This document shows, piece by piece, positions 25,699 to 33,940 of a DNA stretch of 38,581 bases (positions are counted from its first letter, which is position 1; each line of letters opens with the position of its first letter). Source of the DNA: an uncultured Succinatimonas sp. (GTDB lineage Bacteria; Pseudomonadota; Gammaproteobacteria; Enterobacterales; Succinivibrionaceae). The translations under genes and the position numbers were made by a program. Where the stretch lies: the NCBI GenBank assembly GCA_900317105.1, contig ONFP01000040.1, positions 1 through 38,581 on the forward strand, in the 5' to 3' direction. The notes under the pieces are model-generated. The model did no database searches, was not told the origin of the DNA, and was given only the letters and a program-made list of their open reading frames with translations.

Positions 25699-27247
25699 CA
25701 TCACAGAAAACAGAATCTTTTCTGTACCTGCAGATTCAGAACAGGAAATCAGACTAAACCAGAATTTTGCAAACGGTACTCCAGCAGAAATAACCTTAGG
25801 AGCACTGCCTATTTCTGATAACCAGAAGATAATAAAATCTCTTGATTTCAAGTATAAGTACTCATTCTTTGATGAAGTCTCAAAAGGTATTATTCTTTTG
25901 AAGACTCTCCGTGAAATGAAAGATAAGGATTCAGCTGAATACAGAGATTATCAGAGATATCTTTCAGATATTATTGATTATGTGCAGTCACACATTTCTA
26001 TGCAGGGTTATGTAAACATTAACTTCTATAACTATGAAGCCTCAAAATATGCTTCTGTATATGCAGCAGAATTCCTCTATGATGCCTATAAGGATGGATT
26101 TGATGTAAGCAGTTCCACCCTTGAGTATCTGGAGAAAGCCCTTTCCCGTAATCTTAACGATGATAACGAAACCGTAGCCGCTCTGGCTATGAAGCTTGCC
26201 GCAGCTCAGGGAGTCAACGTAAATACCACTTTAACCTATAGATTCGATCATAACGAAATACAATCCATAAATGCCTTATGTAACTATGCAGCTGCATTTG
26301 GACTATATGGAGATAAACTTCGACAGAATGAAGCTTTGAATAAGGCTTTAAAGAATCTTAATGAAACCTTAAAACTTAAACAGTTATATCTATCTGCACC
26401 TAATTTCAAAAAGCAGAATGAGCTGTTAGAGCTTATAAAAAACTATCAGCCTTTCTATATCAACACGGTAGCTTATGATGTTCTGACACTGTTAAAGGAA
26501 AAATTAAATGCAGACAGTAATACAGATGTTGAGACCTTACTTCAGATGCTCAATTCCGAGACATTAAAGGGAGATTATCTGGATAGTCAGTCCAAAGCTG
26601 TACTCTGCGAACTTTCTGAAAAATATGGACAGAATGCAACAAAGCAGAGCGCAAAAGTAGAGAATGGAGTTATTAAGGTAAAGAACAACTCTAATAAAAA
26701 TGCCGTTGCCTCTGTATCAGTAACCGGTAAGGTATCAGGAGAAATAATTAATCCAGATTCTCTTTCATTGCAGATTATGTATTTCGACAGGAATGGAAAT
26801 GCCTTAAACAAAGACTCACAGCTTAAGGTAAATGATGATGTAATTGTACTGGTTTCTGCTAAATCAGCTCAATTCAGTGATTCAAAAGCATATGTAAACC
26901 TCAAGTTACCATCAGATATGGTATTTTTAAGGAAACTGAGTTCAAATGAAGTAAAGAAAGCTTACACTTTCCTGCAGAAATACAATCTGACAGAAAACTA
27001 CCAGATGGAAACCGAGCTTTCTGACACTTCATACAATGTATCAGGAGCTTTAAACGGGAAGCCATTAACCTTTGCCTTTATGCTGAAGGCTGCCTATAAA
27101 GGACAGTCAGCCCCGCTAATGAGCAGACTATCCATGAAGACATTCAGTGTGCAACATTATTACTATGCAGATCCTGTTAACTTCAGGATTACTGATGAAA
27201 CAGACTCTGGAGAGACAGCCAAGTCAAAAACAGGCGGGAAACAGTAA
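25655..27247 (+). CDS. yfhM: Alpha-2-macroglobulin family protein, C-terminal part (out of frame with the first)
   Basis: This is the C-terminal 530 residues of the same protein. The listed GTG at 25655 is only the first possible start in this frame, not a likely natural one. The chain goes on from the first part with DITENRIFSVPADSEQEIRL. Where thioester members have the GCxEQ loop, here the sequence is LDFKYKYSFFDEVSKGI, so the thioester is absent, as in E. coli YfaS. A terpenoid-toroid-like helical region follows (SDIIDYVQSHISMQGYVNIN, then YNYEASKYASVYAAEFLYDA). Removing one base near the overlap would give a 1576-residue protein, the family's usual size. It is followed by a strong terminator, then pbpC. 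Confidence 0.8.
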   Translation: MIKKENSKQKNSRFDITENRIFSVPADSEQEIRLNQNFANGTPAEITLGALPISDNQKIIKSLDFKYKYSFFDEVSKGIILLKTLREMKDKDSAEYRDYQRYLSDIIDYVQSHISMQGYVNINFYNYEASKYASVYAAEFLYDAYKDGFDVSSSTLEYLEKALSRNLNDDNETVAALAMKLAAAQGVNVNTTLTYRFDHNEIQSINALCNYAAAFGLYGDKLRQNEALNKALKNLNETLKLKQLYLSAPNFKKQNELLELIKNYQPFYINTVAYDVLTLLKEKLNADSNTDVETLLQMLNSETLKGDYLDSQSKAVLCELSEKYGQNATKQSAKVENGVIKVKNNSNKNAVASVSVTGKVSGEIINPDSLSLQIMYFDRNGNALNKDSQLKVNDDVIVLVSAKSAQFSDSKAYVNLKLPSDMVFLRKLSSNEVKKAYTFLQKYNLTENYQMETELSDTSYNVSGALNGKPLTFAFMLKAAYKGQSAPLMSRLSMKTFSVQHYYYADPVNFRITDETDSGETAKSKTGGKQ

Positions 27248-27265
27248 AACGTAATTTTATATCTG

Positions 27266-27312
27266 ACAGATAGTTTCGAAGAGTCTCTTCTTCGTGACTA
27301 TCTGTTTGTTTT
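27266..27312 (+). terminator. Terminator of the alpha-2-macroglobulin gene
   Basis: Arms ACAGATAGT/ACTATCTGT (27266-27274 with 27297-27305) plus an inner CGAAGA/TCTTCG (27277-27282 with 27289-27294), separated by a 2-base internal loop, form a 15-pair hairpin ending in a short T run (TTGTTTTA). It shows that pbpC has its own promoter. Confidence 0.85.
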
Positions 27313-27399
27313 ACAAGTAATACTAATGCATAAAGACTAGCGTAAAATGATGTTTATGCCAAATAAAAGACAATCTGTTTTGCCAGAGAAGAATAACAT

Positions 27400-29559
27400 T
27401 TGAACAACATGAGATTAAAACTGTCCTCTGACTTCATAACAAAAAAAAGAGTAATAGTCACATCCGTTTTATCCTGTCTTGCCCTCTTTGCATTTGTTCT
27501 TTACAGCATCCTGAGCATCGATTTTTCTCCATTACAGAACCGTTCAAACATTTTATTTGATAAAGACGGTAATGTAATCGCCTTCTCATTAAGCAAAGAT
27601 AATCAGAGCTATCGTTTTCTTACAACTAAAGATGATGTAAGTGAAATATACCTTAAGATGCTGCTGTCTAATGAGGATAAGAATTTTTACTCTCATATCG
27701 GGGTTGATTTCAAAGCGCTTATCAGAGCTCTTATCTTTAATCTAAAAAACAGAGAAATAACTTCCGGTGGCTCAACCCTTGCCATGCAGGTGGTTAAAAG
27801 ATTATCGAACCATAAAAAAAGATCATATGTGAACAAATTAAAGGAAATAATAGGTGCAGTCTACATAACAGCAGCCTATGGTCGGGAACAGGTATTATCA
27901 TGGTATCTGACTCTGGCGCCTTTTGGATCTAACATTGAAGGGGTAAAGGCGGCCTCTCTCAAATGGTTTAATCATCTGCCAGATAGATTAACGCCATCAG
28001 AAGCTGCTCTATTAGTGGCTCTGCCTAGAGCACCTGAACTTATAAGACCAGATTTATATCCCCAAAGAGCAAAATACTATAAGAATGAAGCAGTTAAACT
28101 TGCCTATAAAAATGGAATCATAAACGGAGATCTTCTCAGGATTGCTCTTGCAGAGGACTGCAGCTTCAGACTGCAAAACATAAAACAGAGCGCCTATACC
28201 CTTGGCAATTTTCTTTTTTCACAGAAAGGTAACAGGATAAATTCTCATATTAAGAATAACTCAACTTTAAATGCCAACTCCATGAAATACAGAGCAGATA
28301 ATTCTAATATTCTTAATAAAAACAATGAAATATTCACTACTATAGATTCAAGAATACAGATTCTTCTAAACAGGACTGCGGATAAATATGAGAAAAATAA
28401 AAAAGATAACGCTATTCTGAGCGCGGTTGTATTAGATGACAAAACTCATCAGATTGTCGCTCTAATCGGAAGCTCCGACACTCAAAGCAGCCAGATCTGT
28501 ATTCCGTTCAGTAGGAGATCACCTGGTTCAACCTTAAAGCCATTTGCATATGCCATGGCTTTTGAAGAAGGAAAACTGCATCCTCAGACTATTATGAAAG
28601 ATGCAGGAAAATTATACGGTTCGTGGAGTCCAGACAATTTCAACTATAGATTCAACGGAGAGATAAAAGCCAAAGACGCTTTATGCATGTCTTTAAATCT
28701 TCCTGCTTTAGAAGTAATAAAAGCGGTTGGTCCAGATAAATTCTGTGAAAGATTAAATACTCCTTATACAAGGCTTCGTATAAAGGATGGTATCCCAGAT
28801 TTATCTGTAGTGCTTGGTAGTGCCGATATTACACTAATGGATTTGTGCAAGCTTTATGCGATGTTAAATTCAGATGGAGAACTTTATGACTATAGGCTAT
28901 TTGCACAGGATAAAGACGAGAATCAGTCAGAGGTAAATATTCAGTCCAATAGCTATAGAATCTTATCAAAAGCCTCTGCAAGAGCTGTCTTTGAAATACT
29001 AAAAAATACCGCGCGACCTGCAAATCACCCCGATAATAAAACTATATCCTACAAGACAGGAACCTCATACAAATTTAAGGATGCCCTGGCGATTGGATCA
29101 TATGGCAAATATACAGTCGGAGTTGCTATTACGCATCCGGATAATAAAACACAGAACTATAACAACACTGGCTATGTAGATGCGGCACCTCTTTTATTTG
29201 ATATTCTGCTTCAGCTTGATGAAGAGTATCTGGAAAAGGAAGAAATTGATGATGTACTGTTTGCAAATAAAGCTCCAAGAGCTTTGGAAAAACAGAATAC
29301 CAATCAGGAAATATTTAACCTAAAAGATAAACTGAAAATAACTTTTCCTTTAAATAACAGTGTAGTTTCTCCTGATTTTAACGGAAGAATATTCGTAAGA
29401 TATGAAGGAGGAATAGGAAAAGTTTATCTGAATTCAGATGATCTGCAGGTTGAACAGGATTTTTTAGAAATAAAGGAAAACGGATTTTATAAGGTTTGTA
29501 TTTTTGATGAGAAAGGTCAGTCCGACTGTGTCGGATTTGAAGTAAAAAAAGGAAGCTAA
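27400..29559 (+). CDS. pbpC: Penicillin-binding protein 1C (bifunctional class A PBP)
   Basis: The start is a TTG at 27400, chosen for the AGAAG 8 bases upstream; the ATG three codons later lacks a well-spaced site. The 719 residues are an N-terminal membrane anchor (about 17-39), a GT51 glycosyltransferase domain (catalytic E92 in NEDKNFYSHIGVD, then GGSTLAMQ at 123-130), a transpeptidase domain and a C-terminal BiPBP_C domain (about 625-719). The transpeptidase motifs are S377-TLK380, S431-LN433 and K552-TG554, all intact, so it should polymerise glycan strands and cross-link peptides. A low-complexity Asn/Ser-rich linker sits near 280-312. It lies just past the macroglobulin gene, the same pairing as in E. 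coli. Confidence 0.93.
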   Translation: MNNMRLKLSSDFITKKRVIVTSVLSCLALFAFVLYSILSIDFSPLQNRSNILFDKDGNVIAFSLSKDNQSYRFLTTKDDVSEIYLKMLLSNEDKNFYSHIGVDFKALIRALIFNLKNREITSGGSTLAMQVVKRLSNHKKRSYVNKLKEIIGAVYITAAYGREQVLSWYLTLAPFGSNIEGVKAASLKWFNHLPDRLTPSEAALLVALPRAPELIRPDLYPQRAKYYKNEAVKLAYKNGIINGDLLRIALAEDCSFRLQNIKQSAYTLGNFLFSQKGNRINSHIKNNSTLNANSMKYRADNSNILNKNNEIFTTIDSRIQILLNRTADKYEKNKKDNAILSAVVLDDKTHQIVALIGSSDTQSSQICIPFSRRSPGSTLKPFAYAMAFEEGKLHPQTIMKDAGKLYGSWSPDNFNYRFNGEIKAKDALCMSLNLPALEVIKAVGPDKFCERLNTPYTRLRIKDGIPDLSVVLGSADITLMDLCKLYAMLNSDGELYDYRLFAQDKDENQSEVNIQSNSYRILSKASARAVFEILKNTARPANHPDNKTISYKTGTSYKFKDALAIGSYGKYTVGVAITHPDNKTQNYNNTGYVDAAPLLFDILLQLDEEYLEKEEIDDVLFANKAPRALEKQNTNQEIFNLKDKLKITFPLNNSVVSPDFNGRIFVRYEGGIGKVYLNSDDLQVEQDFLEIKENGFYKVCIFDEKGQSDCVGFEVKKGS

Positions 29560-29570
29560 GATAACAAATC

Positions 29571-29606
29571 AGGGGAACAAAGCAAATGCTGCTCCCCTTA
29601 TTTAAA
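29571..29606 (+). terminator. Probable pbpC terminator
   Basis: AGGGGA (29571-29576) pairs with TCCCCT (29593-29598), with inner CA/TG and GC/GC pairs around an AAAT loop; TATTTAAAA follows. The stem is interrupted. It lies between converging genes, so it may serve both. Confidence 0.6.
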
Positions 29607-29613
29607 ACTGATA

Positions 29614-30177
29614 TTACGACTGAGAATCTAAAAATTTGATAAATTCTTCTACAGAGGCTTCTGTATCTGCATTTCTGCCTGAAATAACAAGCATAGCAAG
29701 AGCTCCTGGCTCTCCATAGATAATTGTTTCAACATTCTCATCAGAGCATTCAAAACTCCAGGCACCTTCTATAAGATTAGAACGAACCGGTAAAGCACAG
29801 TTCATCTGCATAGCAGCAACTCTTGCGTAAACCTCTGGAGTTGAATCAACACCACGTGTTTTTTCCAGATTGGTAACGCTAATAGCAAGTTTAGAATCAG
29901 AACTTAAATAGCTTAAGGAATTATCTACACTTGGATTTGGCTTTACAGTCCAGCCAAAAGGACAAGGATAGATGTTCTGCTCCTTCTCGCCAGCAGCTAC
30001 ATGATAGCTGTTAGAAAACTGATCTTTTCCCGACTGATTTTTTACAACTTTATAAGTTGTAATATTCTCAACTGTACGGGAAGTTACAGTATCGCTGATT
30101 TCGGTCTGAGCATTTACAGCCATAAATGGAACAATGCATAGACCTAAAAGACCTTTAGTTAAAATGCTCTTTGTCAT
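29614..30177 (-). CDS. Exported protein of unknown function (187 aa)
   Basis: The protein has a signal peptide (MTKSILTKGLLGLCIVPFMAVNA, cleavage before QTE). The mature part is about 164 residues with three cysteines (C-P-F-G-W near 72, C near 128 and C near 145), suited to at most one disulfide plus a free thiol. The ending GALAMLVISGRNADTEASVEE looks like a small alpha/beta fold. It follows adk by 3 bases on the same strand and is likely co-transcribed with it. I recognise no family. Confidence 0.7.
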   Translation of the reverse strand: MTKSILTKGLLGLCIVPFMAVNAQTEISDTVTSRTVENITTYKVVKNQSGKDQFSNSYHVAAGEKEQNIYPCPFGWTVKPNPSVDNSLSYLSSDSKLAISVTNLEKTRGVDSTPEVYARVAAMQMNCALPVRSNLIEGAWSFECSDENVETIIYGEPGALAMLVISGRNADTEASVEEFIKFLDSQS

Positions 30178-30180
30178 AAA

Positions 30181-30840
<660 letters not shown>

Positions 30841-30904
30841 TCAATAAAAATAAAAAAAGTGTCTAATTATAACATGTGTGAACTGTATTCATTACAGTAG
30901 AAAC

Positions 30905-30927
30905 AAAAAAGCTCCGACTGGCGGAGC
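30905..30927 (-). terminator. htpG terminator
   Basis: GCTCCG/CGGAGC (30911-30916 with 30922-30927), 5-base loop, followed on the minus strand by TTTTTTG. A T run on the other side could let it act in both directions. Confidence 0.88.
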
Positions 30928-30939
30928 TTTTGCACTAAA

Positions 30940-32841
30940 TTAACCTAGAAGTAAGGCGTTCATTGACTTAACAAAAGTGCTTGGATCTTTCAAAGCCCCC
31001 TGATCTGCAAGCAGGGCCTGCTCGAAAATCAGATCAGCCCACTGGTTGAAGCGGTTCTCTTCCATCTCGGCATAAGCCTTCTGAACCAGCTTATGTTCTG
31101 GATTCAGCTCAAGAGTGTACTTCTCATCAGGCAGACTCTGACCGCTGGCCTCTAATAGACGACGCATCTGCATAGTCATCATTCTGTTGGTATCAGAAAT
31201 AACGCAGGATGGAGAATCAATCAGACGGGTTGAAACAACAACATCCTTGACCTTGTCACCCAGAGCCTTCTTGAAGCGCTCAATCAGATCCTTGTTCTCG
31301 GTTGCTGCAGTCTCCTGCTTCTTCTTCTCTTCCTCATCAGCCAGATTTCCAAGCTTTAAGTCCTGAGAATTTGCGCTTACGAATTCCTTGCCGCTGAACT
31401 CACTGATATTGCCCATCAGCCACTCATCAACACGCTCCCACATCAGAAGAACTTCGATACCCTTGGTCTTTAACTGCTCTAGGTATGGAGAATTCTTAGC
31501 AGCCTCATAGCTCTCTGCAGTAATGTAGTAAATCTTGTCCTGACCTTCCTTCATACGGGAAATATAGTCTTCAAAACTTACAGAGCACTCTGCACTGTCG
31601 TTGTTGGTTGAAGCGAAACGCAGAAGCTTTAGAATAGCATCCTTGTTGTCATAATCCTCAACAGGACCTTCCTTCAGAACATTACCAAACTGCTTGTAGA
31701 ATTCTGTGTACTTTGAAGCATCCTTTGAAAGTTTCTCAAGCATACCAAGAACACGCTTGGTTAAAGCTTTCTTAAGTTTGCGGGTTACGGCAGTTTCCTG
31801 AAGCAACTCACGTGAAACGTTTAATGGAAGTGCATTGGTATCAACCAGGCCCTTAACAAAACGCAGATAGTTTGGAAGGAAAGCCTCTGCCTTATCCATA
31901 ATGAACACACGCTGTACATAAAGTTTCAGACCATGCTCATTCTGACGGTTATACAGATCCCATGGAGCCATCTTTGGAACATAAAGTAAAGATGTATACT
32001 CAAGATCACCTTCAACCTTGTTATGAGCCCAGGTTAGAGGATCCTGATAATCATGGCTTAAGTGCTTGTAGAACTCGTTGTATTCCTCATCCTTAACATC
32101 CTTTGGAGTACGGGTCCATAGAGCCTGTGCGTTGTTAATCTGAGTGTACTCGAACTTCTTTTCTGGCTCTTTCTTCTCTTCGCCTTCCTTAGGCTGTTCA
32201 TATTTCTCTTCGTATAACTCTACAGGAGTAGAAATATGGTCTGAATACTTGGTGATGCATTCACGCAGCTTCCAGGTATCGGTAAATTCGGTTTCATCAT
32301 CCTTTAATGACAGGATAATCTGAGTACCGCGGAAAGGAACCTTAATGTTTTCTGAAGTGAAGGTACCGTTACCCTCTGACTCCCACTTAACACCCTCATC
32401 CTCTGAAGCGTTAACAGAACGGGTAATAACGGTTACTTTCTTGGCAACAATAAATGAAGAATAGAAACCAACACCAAACTGACCGATCAGCTGAGAATCT
32501 CTCTTGGCATCACCGGTTAGATTCTTCATGAAAGCTTCTGTACCAGACTCAGCGATAGTACCCAGGTGACTGTTTGCCTCATCTAAGGTCATACCGATAC
32601 CGTTATCAGTAATCGTAAGTGTCTTAGCATCCTTATCAGGACGGATCTGAATCTTGAAGTTTGGATCATCCTTGATTAAATCCTGATTGGTTAAAGACAT
32701 GAAGTGAAGTTTATCAATAGCATCAGATGCATTTGAAATTAACTCACGAAGAAAAACTTCCTTGTTTGAATATAGCGAATTAGCAAGTAAATCTAATAAT
32801 TTGGTTACCTGTGTTTGAAAGCCATGAACAGTAGCTGTCAT
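30940..32841 (-). CDS. htpG: Chaperone HtpG (bacterial Hsp90)
   Basis: The 633 residues (E. coli 624) open with HGFQTQVTKLLDLLANSLYSNKEVFLRELISNASDA in conserved blocks. The GHKL ATPase motifs are visible: NASDAIDKL, DNGIGMT and GQFGVGFYS. The middle domain and a dimerisation C-terminus follow. A Lys/Glu-rich linker near 215-232 is typical. GGAG lies about 11 bases upstream of the start. It is heat-inducible by sequence: a near-perfect sigma-32 promoter lies 58-85 bases upstream. HtpG remodels clients with DnaK. Confidence 0.97.
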   Translation of the reverse strand: MTATVHGFQTQVTKLLDLLANSLYSNKEVFLRELISNASDAIDKLHFMSLTNQDLIKDDPNFKIQIRPDKDAKTLTITDNGIGMTLDEANSHLGTIAESGTEAFMKNLTGDAKRDSQLIGQFGVGFYSSFIVAKKVTVITRSVNASEDEGVKWESEGNGTFTSENIKVPFRGTQIILSLKDDETEFTDTWKLRECITKYSDHISTPVELYEEKYEQPKEGEEKKEPEKKFEYTQINNAQALWTRTPKDVKDEEYNEFYKHLSHDYQDPLTWAHNKVEGDLEYTSLLYVPKMAPWDLYNRQNEHGLKLYVQRVFIMDKAEAFLPNYLRFVKGLVDTNALPLNVSRELLQETAVTRKLKKALTKRVLGMLEKLSKDASKYTEFYKQFGNVLKEGPVEDYDNKDAILKLLRFASTNNDSAECSVSFEDYISRMKEGQDKIYYITAESYEAAKNSPYLEQLKTKGIEVLLMWERVDEWLMGNISEFSGKEFVSANSQDLKLGNLADEEEKKKQETAATENKDLIERFKKALGDKVKDVVVSTRLIDSPSCVISDTNRMMTMQMRRLLEASGQSLPDEKYTLELNPEHKLVQKAYAEMEENRFNQWADLIFEQALLADQGALKDPSTFVKSMNALLLG

Positions 32842-32898
32842 TTTTTATAAATTCTCCATTTGTTTTTAAAGTGTATGAACACTGTCATCTAGAAATAC

Positions 32899-32926
32899 AA
32901 ATGGGGATGATTTTTACTATTTCAAG
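32899..32926 (-). promoter_or_regulatory. Sigma-32 heat-shock promoter of htpG
   Basis: On the minus strand CTTGAAA (32920-32926), a 13-base spacer and CCCCATTT (32899-32906) match the sigma-32 consensus CTTGAAA-N13-CCCCAT. It begins 9 bases past the recR stop codon. Confidence 0.9.
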
Positions 32927-32934
32927 AAAATTTT

Positions 32935-33540
32935 TTAAATTTTTCGTCTGAAATTAAAAGAAAGAGCCAGCGTGTTACCGTCAACAGAGGTCAATTCTCC
33001 TCCGACAGGTACACCTGTGGCTATTTTAGAAACACTGATATTAAGCTTTTTGGCTATGGCTGCGATGTAGGAGGCGGTTACTTCACCCTCAGCGGTCTGA
33101 CCTAAGGCAAGGATAACCTCAGTGATATTCTCTTCCTTAAGTCTGCGGGTTAGAACATCAAAACCAAGCTCTTCAGGGCCTATGCCGTCAATAGGACTTA
33201 AATGTCCATGCAGTACAAAATAATTACCGCTGTAGGATGAACTTGATTCAATTGCCATTACATCTGATGGAGATTCAACTATACAGATACTGCCGGAATT
33301 TCTACGTTTAGCAGAAGAACACAGCTCACATTCCTGATCTTTCTCATCAGTATAGTTTCTGCAGTGAGGGCAGATAGAAATGTTGTTTAATCCCTGCTCT
33401 ATTACCTTGGCCATGGCAAGACCTTCACTACGTTTTCTATCTAAAAGATAGTACGCAATACGGGTTGCACTGACAGGACCGATGCCTGGCATTACCTGTA
33501 GTGCCTCAACCATTGAATCGAGCAGAGAACTTGAAGACAT
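32935..33540 (-). CDS. recR: Recombination mediator RecR
   Basis: The 201-residue protein (E. coli 201) loads RecA onto gapped DNA with RecF/RecO. An HhH segment (MPGIGPVSATRIAYYLL, 17-33) is followed by a zinc finger, C57-x2-C60 and C71-x2-C74, then a Toprim domain (CIVESPSDVMAIE and FVLHGHLSPIDGIGP) and the C-terminal VPVGGELTSVDGNTLALSF. The start follows the ybaB stop by one base, so the two are translationally coupled. Confidence 0.97.
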   Translation of the reverse strand: MSSSSLLDSMVEALQVMPGIGPVSATRIAYYLLDRKRSEGLAMAKVIEQGLNNISICPHCRNYTDEKDQECELCSSAKRRNSGSICIVESPSDVMAIESSSSYSGNYFVLHGHLSPIDGIGPEELGFDVLTRRLKEENITEVILALGQTAEGEVTASYIAAIAKKLNISVSKIATGVPVGGELTSVDGNTLALSFNFRRKI

Positions 33541-33541
33541 A

Positions 33542-33862
33542 TTAGAAAGGAAGCTTCATGCCGGGAGGTAACTGCATACCGCCGGTTACAGCTGATAACT
33601 TCTCTTTTGACTGCTCTTCAATACGACGGTGAGCATCATTGTAAGCGGCAGCAAGTAAATCCTCACAGATCTCCTTGTCATCACCGAAAATAGAATCGTC
33701 AATCTCAACACGACGAACCTCATGGTTACCGGTAATGGTGATTTTAACCATACCTGCACCAGACTCGCCGGTTACTTCCATTTTTGCAATCTCATCCTGT
33801 GCCTTCTGAAGACGCTCCTGCATCATCTGAGCCTGCTTCATCATATTGCCCATGTTAAACAT
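33542..33862 (-). CDS. ybaB: Nucleoid-associated protein YbaB/EbfC
   Basis: The 106-residue protein (E. coli 109) has the family layout: a Met/Gln-rich N-terminal helix ([19 protein letters not shown]), then [21 protein letters not shown] and a helix with [12 protein letters not shown], ending in [11 protein letters not shown]. It forms a DNA-binding dimer. GGAG 7 bases upstream supports the start. In E. coli dnaX lies directly before it; here a DNA methyltransferase gene does. Confidence 0.96.
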   Translation of the reverse strand: MFNMGNMMKQAQMMQERLQKAQDEIAKMEVTGESGAGMVKITITGNHEVRRVEIDDSIFGDDKEICEDLLAAAYNDAHRRIEEQSKEKLSAVTGGMQLPPGMKLPF

Positions 33863-33940
33863 CGTTTATTCTCCGTAAAAAAAAACTCTGAAAATTTTAA
33901 TTGAAAGTAAAAGGATTTGCAATTTGCAAGCTCAAATAAT

